Origin: Mycobacterium sp. IS-1590
GTDB taxonomy: Bacteria; Actinomycetota; Actinomycetes; Mycobacteriales; Mycobacteriaceae
Length of the DNA stretch: 64,000 nucleotides
Direction of reading: 5' to 3'
Assembly: GCF_001500025.1 (NCBI RefSeq)
Contig: NZ_LQIW01000023.1
Span: 124,001 to 188,000 of the forward strand
Made by a program: the position numbers and the translations under genes. The notes beneath the pieces were generated by a model. It was not told where the DNA came from and did no database searches. It was given only the letters and a program-made list of their open reading frames with translations. This document shows, piece after piece, positions 46,431-52,654 of the stretch (positions are counted from its first letter, which is position 1; each line of letters begins with the position of its first letter).

Positions 46431-48410
46431 TTAAGCCGATTGAACCGCTTGGTTGGCGGGTTCAGTGGCCTCCGCGGGCAGGAACTGTGAATACTTTTCC
46501 CGGAGGTACGCCAGGCCAGAATCGTGGGACGTCTCGTACTCCAGCGAGTTCTGCACGAACTTGAGTCGGTGCTCGGCGTCGGAGATCAGCTCGCTCCACT
46601 GCTTGACGACGATCCTGTACGGGCTCTCCTGCACGACACCGAACGGCAGATGCGGTTGCCGCCGCTGTTCGTCGACGGTGCGGGTCGTCTCATTGCCGAC
46701 AAGCCAGAAATCCCACTTAACGTTGGGTTGCGCGAACGCCTCGTCGTTCACGATGGCGCTGGCGTAGGAACGCAGCTGGCTCACGTCGTCGTCATCGAGC
46801 TTGTGCTTGGGGCGTTTCAGTTCGACAACCAGATGCTCAAACGAGTCGGCGTTGGTCTGCAGCCGTCGCCCGAGTACCAGGTCCGGTATCGCATCGGAGC
46901 CGTCTTCTAACCGCACCTCCTTGAGGTCGGCCAGTTCGACGTCCGTTCCCAGCTTCTTGAGGAACTTCTTCAAAACCTTGGTGAGGCGTTCGTCGTCTCC
47001 GGTCAGACTCCATTCTTCCCCGAAGATCCAGGTTTCGTGCGCGAGAATGCGGTGTAGCTGTCGCCGCTCCAGCAGACGTCGCTTGATCTGGCGGTCGAAA
47101 AGGATCGTGTTGAGCCCGCTGAGGAATTCCATGCGGGTGCCGATGGCGCGGCCGGTCTGAATCAGCTGCGTGAGGGTGGTGTGTTTCAGCAGTCGCGCGA
47201 GTTCATCGACACGCGACTTCGGCAGCCGAGCCAGATCGGACAGGATGGGCAAAAGGGCCTCGGGATCGGTTTCGAATGTCTCCTTGAGCAGCCGTAGTGC
47301 CATTGCCTTCGACTGCCCGCTCTTGCTTTCGTCGAGCGTCCGTGACGCGGCCAGGGCTACGACCTTGAACGTGTCCCGGGTTGCCACCTCGACAGGAGTC
47401 TTGGGCTCCTTCTTGTAGGGCCACACACCCTCTTCGCGCCAACGTTGGATCGTGGCGGCCTCGCGGAGCCGCTGTCTCTCCGCGAGGTGGTCGCGCAGCG
47501 CGTCCCGCGCCGCTGCTATTAGGCGACCTCGTGGTGTGTCGGTGTCGTCTTCCAGGCCGACCGGGTCGCCGCTGACGAAGCCATCCCACGTGAGATAAGC
47601 GGTGAACTCGGAGCCAGGTGCCTGGATTCGTGCCTCCACCTCGTCGAGGACGCGAGCATCTGCGTCGCAGAGGAATATCGACCGCCGCACGTTCTGCAGG
47701 TTCCACTCGATCACTGTGAGGGTGGCTTCGCCTTCCCAGCCCTCAGGGTCAATCAGCGCGATGGCCTTGCGATGCACCTCAACTGACGCTGCGTCGACGT
47801 CCTCGCCGAGGAAGCGGATCTGGAAGTCCTTGTATCGCTCGAGGTGAAGCGCGAACTCGGTCAGAATTGCGTGTCGCAGGTCGTCCGGGGCGTCAAAGCT
47901 CGACACCGCCGCCGGTCCGAGCTGGTAGACGGTGACGACGGTCCCAGACTCGGTGACGACGTCGGGGTCCACATCGATCGCCTCAATGTCGAAGGTGTCG
48001 AGGGACGATCGGTTGCCAGTCACCTGGACGACCCCGAGTCCGCCCTCCACGCGCTCGGATATGGAGACCCAGCGAACCAGGTTCCCCAGCGCGAATGCGG
48101 CGTAACGGCCCCGCCCATGCCGGCCGTGGACCACTCGTTGACCGCTGCTGCTTCGAGTGCCCGGCATCAGCTTCCAACTGTCGCCGACACGCGAGAACGC
48201 GTGCTCTGCTCGCTCGCGGTTCATGCCGTTACCGTCATCTGTGACGAGGATTTGTTCGATCCCGCCCAAGTCGTTGTACTCGCAGGTCACCGTGACGTGG
48301 TGCGCGTCTTCGTCGAAGGCATTCCAGATGAGTTCGGTCAGCCCGGTGGACGGCTTCTTGACATAGCCCTCCAGGATGGACTGGCCCGCTTGGACCTTGA
48401 CCGTGGTCAT
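46431..48410 (-). CDS. GHKL-ATPase (MutL/MORC/Hsp90-like) protein with C-terminal PD-(D/E)xK-like nuclease motif
   Basis: 659 residues. N-terminal Bergerat ATP site: ELIWNAFDEDA (N-box, 26-36), VTDDGNGM (57-63, DxGxG) and HGRHGRGRYAAFALGN (95-110, glycine lid). A helical middle region runs to about 500. The C-terminus has IPDLVLGRR with D510, then HLVVELKRP with E530-x-K532, followed by a helix DDDDVSQLRSYASAI, which is the active-site pattern of PD-(D/E)xK nucleases. GHKL ATPases with nuclease domains have been described in restriction-modification and conflict islands (prokaryotic relatives of MORC). The gene stands 114 bases downstream of a decayed MmeI-type methylase on the same strand. 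I infer an ATP-driven DNA-cleaving defence protein. Confidence 0.85.
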   Translation of the reverse strand: MTTVKVQAGQSILEGYVKKPSTGLTELIWNAFDEDAHHVTVTCEYNDLGGIEQILVTDDGNGMNRERAEHAFSRVGDSWKLMPGTRSSSGQRVVHGRHGRGRYAAFALGNLVRWVSISERVEGGLGVVQVTGNRSSLDTFDIEAIDVDPDVVTESGTVVTVYQLGPAAVSSFDAPDDLRHAILTEFALHLERYKDFQIRFLGEDVDAASVEVHRKAIALIDPEGWEGEATLTVIEWNLQNVRRSIFLCDADARVLDEVEARIQAPGSEFTAYLTWDGFVSGDPVGLEDDTDTPRGRLIAAARDALRDHLAERQRLREAATIQRWREEGVWPYKKEPKTPVEVATRDTFKVVALAASRTLDESKSGQSKAMALRLLKETFETDPEALLPILSDLARLPKSRVDELARLLKHTTLTQLIQTGRAIGTRMEFLSGLNTILFDRQIKRRLLERRQLHRILAHETWIFGEEWSLTGDDERLTKVLKKFLKKLGTDVELADLKEVRLEDGSDAIPDLVLGRRLQTNADSFEHLVVELKRPKHKLDDDDVSQLRSYASAIVNDEAFAQPNVKWDFWLVGNETTRTVDEQRRQPHLPFGVVQESPYRIVVKQWSELISDAEHRLKFVQNSLEYETSHDSGLAYLREKYSQFLPAEATEPANQAVQSA

Positions 48411-48524
48411 GGATGCATCGTTCCACGGGCGACCGACAGCGACGCGGCCTTCGGCTTCAACCCCAGCCGTGCCGTCCCTCCTCCACCACGGCGGCGGGAC
48501 GACCTGACCCCCGACATCGAGTCC

Positions 48525-49449
48525 TCAGCCTTTGTTCGCCTTGGCGGTCATCGCTGCGTATCGCTTGAACAGAAGCTGCTGTCGGGCGGTTTCATCAACT
48601 GGGCCACCGACCCCGAAAACCGCGTCGATCACCTTGTCCAGCGCCTCGTGCGCAGCGCAGACATCAGCTGGTGTCCGGTCGGGGTTGTACGGGTCAGCCA
48701 GTGACATGCCGGGGTGGTTCTCGCGGTTGGCGATGATCTGCGCCGAGGCGTCTGTGACGCTCTGCCGCTGTTCCGCGGTGATAGCTGGAAACGGAAATGT
48801 GTTGTATACGAATGTGTTTGAAAATCACAGATCCGACTTGATACGTCCGCCGATGGCACGCATCCACGCAATGAACATTGAGGACGACAACACACCGAGG
48901 ACGAAGCCATCAGGGTCGGCAGCCAGAAAGTTCGCGTCACTGCAGATGGTGGCGGGGGTGAGTCGGCGGGCAGTGAAGTACCGCCGCTGCTCTCCGACGT
49001 GCCGTGGGATCGCGAGATAGTCGACGTCCGGGTGGCGGCGCTCGTCGAACAGGTGCGGTGTTGCGGCCTTCTTCACCGTTGCGGCCTTCGAGCTCGCCTC
49101 GCATTTCCTTGACAGCTGCTACCCGATCGCGCAGCACAGGGCTCGCCTTGATGTCTGCCGCTGAAGCTCCCACCAGCCACAGGCACCAGCGCGACAGGTC
49201 ATGGATGAGCTCGCGTACACCGACGAACTGACGGAGGTAGCGAGCCGCGATCGGATCGCTCGCGACGTCGTCGTGCTCGCCGGGGACGACCACCAAATTG
49301 CCGCCGTCAGTTGGCTTATTCCCATATACACGGCGGGCCTGGCGCCCATTGCCCTGAGCTACTACAACCGCGGCCTCTGCAGCTCCTACGTGATCAGTCC
49401 GGCCGTGGGACAAATGAGCCGAAAATGTTGGCCGCCGCTTTCGCCACAC
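48525..49449 (-). pseudogene. C-terminal remnant of a MmeI-type (type IIL/IIG) DNA methyltransferase
   Basis: Three collinear pieces match the C-terminal target-recognition region of MmeI-like enzymes: GNKPTDGGNLVVV...DPIAARYLRQFVG, LSRWCLWLVGASAADIKASP in one frame; then, after a frameshift near 49090-49112, KAATPHLFDERRHPDVDYLA, VLGVLSSSMFIAWMRAIGGRIKSDL; then an in-frame TGA at 48825-48827 (where relatives have Arg, CGA) and FSNTFVYNTFPFPAI, ADPYNPDRTPADVCAAHEALDK to the stop. The catalytic methylase and nuclease domains are missing, so it is dead. Same strand as the GHKL gene. Confidence 0.75.
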
Positions 49450-49538
49450 TGCAGGCGGTCTCTGAACGCCTACTCGCTGCTCTCTGGAGGTAGCGCGGGC
49501 GCGGTATGGTGAAGGAAACCCCCTGCGGTGCTACGTGT
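49450..49538. other. Short intergenic stretch
   Basis: No gene seen between the methylase remnant and the small gene at 49539. The remnant may extend into it in a third frame (ANIFGSFVPRPD is readable near 49400-49440), but the similarity is too weak to claim. Confidence 0.4.
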
Positions 49539-49814
49539 TCAGATCAGCCGAGGGTCGCCGTCTTCGTCGAGGATGATGTGCCGGTCGCCGCGCTGGAGCG
49601 AGTCGAGCGTGAGGTCTATCTCGTGGACGGCGAGATCGGTGATGCGGCTGGGGCCGAGGACGATGATCTGCTCAGCTTGATCAGCGCCTCCGCCGGCCGC
49701 GAGTCCGACGTACTCCGAGTTGGGCGCGACGACGAACTGCAGATCCCAGCCGATGTCGCCTCCCACCTTGCGCGCGCGTCGGTCGAGAGCTTGCACGTCG
49801 TCGTCAGTCAGCAC
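49539..49814 (-). CDS. Small unknown protein downstream of a Phd-like antitoxin
   Basis: 91 residues from GTG 49814, with GGGGAGGGG upstream as a strong ribosome-binding site. Acidic, predicted alpha/beta (DIGWDLQFVVAPNSEYVGLA, AEQIIVLGPSRITDLAVHE, RHIILDEDGDPRLI). It does not resemble RelE, Doc, PIN or MazF toxins. Nineteen bases after the antitoxin-like gene, same strand, so cotranscribed; it occupies the usual toxin slot but its function is unknown. Confidence 0.65.
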   Translation of the reverse strand: MLTDDDVQALDRRARKVGGDIGWDLQFVVAPNSEYVGLAAGGGADQAEQIIVLGPSRITDLAVHEIDLTLDSLQRGDRHIILDEDGDPRLI

Positions 49815-49833
49815 GCGATGCCCCTCCCCGTCA

Positions 49834-50067
49834 TCAGGTGTTGTAGGAGTTGTTGCGGCGCAGGGTGTTCAGCTCGTCGAGCAGCTGCTGATAGTGCTGG
49901 ATGGACATGACGACGGCCGCGGGCTTGCCGGCAGTGTCGGCCAGGACGACGTTGTCGGTGCCGGTGGCCACCAGATCGATCAGGTGCTGATGAAGCTCGC
50001 GGGCAGGAATCAGCTCACTGGGGACGGCTTGCGCGCCGCCGAGGGCTTCAACGGTGGTACGGATCAT
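49834..50067 (-). CDS. Phd/YefM-type antitoxin-like protein
   Basis: 77 residues. VPSELIPARELHQHLIDLV and NVVLADTAGKPAAVVMSIQHYQQLLDEL show the Phd/YefM N-terminal DNA-binding fold (usually ...ELR..L..., GKPVAVLVS.E.Y..L). ATG 50067 has AAAGG upstream. Such proteins normally neutralise a RelE or Doc toxin and repress their own operon; here the downstream partner is not one of these. Confidence 0.72.
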   Translation of the reverse strand: MIRTTVEALGGAQAVPSELIPARELHQHLIDLVATGTDNVVLADTAGKPAAVVMSIQHYQQLLDELNTLRRNNSYNT

Positions 50068-50152
50068 GGGATTGCCTTTCAAAAGTGATCGGTCTGGTGT
50101 CCCCTCGGCCCGTCGGTCGAGCCGAGGGGACACCGCCGAATCCGGTTGATGC

Positions 50153-50356
50153 TCAACCGCGTTCGGTGACCGTGGTGTTGGGGTGACGTGCGGCCGTGGA
50201 GCCCTTCACGAACTTGCCGGTGACGGCACTGCGGTGATGGGTTCCACTGCTGCGGTTGGCGCCCCGTTCGGTGACCGTGGTCTTGGGGTTGCGCGCCGCG
50301 GTGGACGCCTTGACGTAGCGACCGGTGGCCGCGCTGCGGTGATGTCCCTTGGCCAT
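50153..50356 (-). CDS. Alternative shorter product: tandem RSAxTG repeat protein
   Basis: 67 residues from ATG 50356, with CGAAAGGACAAAACA before it, the best ribosome-binding site in this stretch. It consists almost wholly of two repeat units (residues about 5-32 and 40-67). In other genomes the single unit is a stand-alone small protein, which favours this start as at least an additional product in frame with the longer gene. Confidence 0.5.
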   Translation of the reverse strand: MAKGHHRSAATGRYVKASTAARNPKTTVTERGANRSSGTHHRSAVTGKFVKGSTAARHPNTTVTERG

Positions 50357-50593
50357 TGTTTTGTCCTTTCGTGTTGTCCGGCCCGGTGTTGAGCCGGATA
50401 CCGGTCTATAAGTGCGCTGATCGGCTCGACCCCTGAATTTCTCGGAGTCGTCGTGCCTAAGGCCGCCCTCGGCGGCACGCCGGGCCAGTGCGTCGCCTTC
50501 GGCGGCGGTCACCGACTTGCGTGCTGCCCGCGCGCCGCGGGTGCCCAACGAGCTGGCGTTGATGAGTGCAGTGAGGTGCTTGATGGTGGTCAC
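50153..50593 (-). CDS. Basic protein with a duplicated 28-residue C-terminal repeat
   Basis: 146 residues if read from GTG 50593, whose GTGA overlaps the stop of the sigma-like gene. The N-terminal half (TTIKHLTALINASSLGTRGA) is basic and helical. The C-terminal half holds two copies of HHRSA-x-TG-(R/K)-(Y/F)-VK-x-STAAR-x-P-x-TTVTERG, 32 bases of spacer apart at the protein level small. Small proteins with the RSAxTGxYV...TAARNPxTTVTE motif occur as free units in actinobacteria. An internal ATG at 50356 with a strong AAAGGA site could give the repeat part alone. Function unknown; the charge suggests nucleic-acid binding. Confidence 0.55.
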   Translation of the reverse strand: MTTIKHLTALINASSLGTRGARAARKSVTAAEGDALARRAAEGGLRHDDSEKFRGRADQRTYRPVSGSTPGRTTRKDKTMAKGHHRSAATGRYVKASTAARNPKTTVTERGANRSSGTHHRSAVTGKFVKGSTAARHPNTTVTERG

Positions 50594-51405
50594 GACGTCC
50601 TCTTTCGGAGTTGGCGGAGTTGATAGCCGATGAGGTTTTCCACGCTCTTGGCGTCGGGCAGGCCCATCTCCTCGGCGATCTCGTGCTGGGTAAAGCCGTG
50701 CTCCTGCATGAACAGCGCGCGCCGCGCCCGGTCGGTGCTCAGCAGCGCCATCGCCTCGGCAACCGAGTCGTTGGCGACGATGGTCTCCTCGATGCCCTTG
50801 ATAATGTCGAACCGGTCCTCGGGCAGCTCGGCCATCGGCGTGGTGGCCTCCTGGACGCGCTCTTTCTCGGCCCGCAGTGCGCTGCGGTAGATGTTGGCGA
50901 ACTGATAGAGGCACTGGCCGATGAAGAAGGTGCCCAGCGACGCACCTCCCGAGGACTGCCAGCGGTGGGTCATGAGCACCTTGTCGCGGAAGTAGATCAG
51001 CGCGGCGACCACGGTGTCGGTGGCGATGTCGTCGATGGTCTGGTCGTCGGGCCAGCCCTCGATGCGGCCCAGACCGTACCCGGTCAGCGCCTTGGCCTTG
51101 CCGTAGATGGTGCCGTGTCGGATCCAGGCCCGCAGCACACCGAGGCCGTAGCGGGTCAGCTCGCGGGAGAACCGTTCCCACAGCCGTCCGGTGAACTGCT
51201 CCAACTGCAGCGCCAGCAGCAGCTCCTCATCGGCTTGAAGACGCCGGAGCCGTTCCAGTTCGTCAGCGAGTTCGGCGGCCAGATCAGGGTCGTCGAGCCA
51301 GGCACCAACCAAGCCTTCGTCGACGTCCTGGAGGTCGCCCTGGTTGTCCGGTTGTAAGCGCGCGGCATCAACGGGCGGGCCGGGGCGGCGTGCCGGTCGA
51401 TCCAT
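50590..51405 (-). CDS. Sigma-70-like transcription factor (divergent)
   Basis: 271 residues. An acidic N-terminal region is followed by a region-2-like helical segment (about 80-180, WERFSRELTRYGLGVLRAWI ... FFIGQCLYQFANIYRSALR) and a clear region-4-like helix-turn-helix at the end (RRALFMQEHGFTQHEIAEEMGLPDAKSVENLI). The region 2 is unusual in length, so it may be a phage/plasmid-type sigma or a divergent ECF. First gene of a leftward operon with the repeat protein and the Phd-like pair. Its own leader has a hairpin. Confidence 0.72.
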   Translation of the reverse strand: MDRPARRPGPPVDAARLQPDNQGDLQDVDEGLVGAWLDDPDLAAELADELERLRRLQADEELLLALQLEQFTGRLWERFSRELTRYGLGVLRAWIRHGTIYGKAKALTGYGLGRIEGWPDDQTIDDIATDTVVAALIYFRDKVLMTHRWQSSGGASLGTFFIGQCLYQFANIYRSALRAEKERVQEATTPMAELPEDRFDIIKGIEETIVANDSVAEAMALLSTDRARRALFMQEHGFTQHEIAEEMGLPDAKSVENLIGYQLRQLRKRTS

Positions 51406-51432
51406 GGCTACATCTCCAGGAGGCGAGAAAGA

Positions 51433-51455
51433 GACAACCGATCCCTACGGTTGTC
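51433..51455. promoter_or_regulatory. Hairpin in the 5' leader of the sigma-like gene
   Basis: GACAACCG (51433-51440) and CGGTTGTC (51448-51455) form a perfect 8-bp stem with a 7-base loop, followed on the minus strand by TCTTTCTC and then the CTCCTGGAGA ribosome-binding region. Possible attenuator or protein-binding site. Confidence 0.5.
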
Positions 51456-51494
51456 GCTTCCTCTTAAGTCCGCGCGTACCGCCTACCCCTGAAA

Positions 51495-51515
51495 CCTGGA
51501 AAAAGTTTTTCCAGG
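51495..51515. promoter_or_regulatory. 21-bp perfect palindrome CCTGGAAAAA-G-TTTTTCCAGG
   Basis: Two 10-base arms around a single central base, A/T-rich at the centre within a GC-rich region. Lies in the 328-base gap between the divergent sigma-like and HEPN genes. Most simply an operator for a dimeric regulator, or a recombination/origin site. Confidence 0.6.
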
Positions 51516-51649
51516 CAAGCGGTCGCGGGCCGTGCTGCGACCATTGTCCCAGGTCGAACCGACAAGTCTCCGCATGGAGGAGGGCCCTGAGGGCCCGGAC
51601 CACGAGACCGAAGGTGGCCTTTCAGCCGCAGACAGCGCTGTTCAAAGCA

Positions 51650-51690
51650 AAGAGCCCGGGTCGGTCGCAAGGACCGAATACCGGGCTCTT
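51650..51690. terminator. Two-tier hairpin upstream of the HEPN gene
   Basis: AAGAGCCCGG (51650-51659) pairs with CCGGGCTCTT (51681-51690); inside it TCGGTC (51661-51666) pairs with GACCGA (51672-51677) around GCAAG. The right side continues CTTCCTGGCTTT. It may terminate or attenuate transcription entering the HEPN/Abi gene; on the other strand it ends ...GGGCTCTTTGCTTTG. Confidence 0.5.
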
Positions 51691-51733
51691 CCTGGCTTTA
51701 ACCGGGCACGCGCTACACGTCACACCGGCCTAT

Positions 51734-52423
51734 ATGCACTCAATCGTACGTGGAGCCCTGATAGAACTCAACGGTGACGGCACCGGGCCCTGGGTTGAAC
51801 AATGGTTGAGCCCGCAGCGATTCCACACGTACATGCTCCTGGCCGGTGGGGACCGCACCCGTGCTCTCGACCTGCACGAATGGAACACGCAGCTCAATGC
51901 CGGACTGCTGCACGACTTCGCCCACCTCGAAGTTGGCCTCCGCAACTTCTACGACCGGGCGCTCATGAACGCCGTCCAGCCAGGCGAAGCCCATTGGACC
52001 GACCCAGCTTCGTTCACCGCGCTATTCCCGGCGGTAACGGGCAACGACGCCCGCACCCACGCCGACCTGGCCTCCGCACGCACCAAGGCCGGCGGCCCGT
52101 CCGCCCCTCCCGGAAAAATCCTTGCCGAGCTGACCTTCGGGTTCTGGGTCTTGCTGACCAGCTCGCGGCACACGACGCTCCTCTGGACCCCGCACTTGGA
52201 AGCCCTCTACCCGGCCGGTTCGCAGCGGCGCAAAATCCACAACGGCCTCGATGACATGCGCAAGGCACGCAACCGGGTAGCTCACCACGAGCCCGTCCGT
52301 GTCTCGGACGTCAACAACCTGATCCGCCGAATGCGCCGCTACGCCGGTTACGTCTCAGCCGATCTTGGGCGCTACATCCGACAGACCAGCACCGTCGACG
52401 CGCTGCTCCACTCTCGTCCTTGA
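51734..52423 (+). CDS. Abi-like HEPN-domain protein
   Basis: 229 residues. WLSPQRFHTYMLLAGGDRTRALDLHEWN and LLHDFAHLEVGLRNFYDRAL resemble the N-terminal part of Abi (AbiD/AbiF-like) phage-exclusion proteins; DMRKARNRVAHHEP supplies the HEPN motif R-x4-H (R179, H184). HEPN domains of this kind are often RNases. ATG 51734 has no clear ribosome-binding site; the frame is open upstream, so the start is uncertain. No partner gene is adjacent on its strand. Confidence 0.72.
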   Translation: MHSIVRGALIELNGDGTGPWVEQWLSPQRFHTYMLLAGGDRTRALDLHEWNTQLNAGLLHDFAHLEVGLRNFYDRALMNAVQPGEAHWTDPASFTALFPAVTGNDARTHADLASARTKAGGPSAPPGKILAELTFGFWVLLTSSRHTTLLWTPHLEALYPAGSQRRKIHNGLDDMRKARNRVAHHEPVRVSDVNNLIRRMRRYAGYVSADLGRYIRQTSTVDALLHSRP

Positions 52424-52654
52424 CGTGACGCATGGCGGGCGAGGGGAGTACAGCGAGTCCGCGACTTTCTGCACTCGCGCAGCAAGGGGACGCTCGGACT
52501 TCTTGCTGGCGCCTGACGCGAGGTGCAAAGACGCATCGCGCACCGGACTGGTCGTCGAGATATGAGGTGTTTCGCTGTTGTGCAGAAAGCGGGCGCTAAC
52601 TGTCGGCGGTGGACTCTCAATCAGGAAACGTTGCGGCAGAGTCGATCGAGGCGA
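52424..52654. other. Convergent intergenic stretch, no gene seen
   Basis: Lies between the HEPN gene and the convergent end of the restriction operon. Only short frames without support; no convincing terminator hairpin noticed. Confidence 0.4.

Noticed and set aside
46168..46431. An 87-residue gene overlapping the GHKL stop as TAATG
   Set aside because: The product is extremely Arg-rich in its first half, typical of an off-frame reading in GC-rich DNA; the protein-like signal is in a different frame.
49004..49910. Plus-strand genes over the methylase remnant and antitoxin
   Set aside because: No homology or coding signs; the minus strand carries recognisable MmeI and Phd segments.
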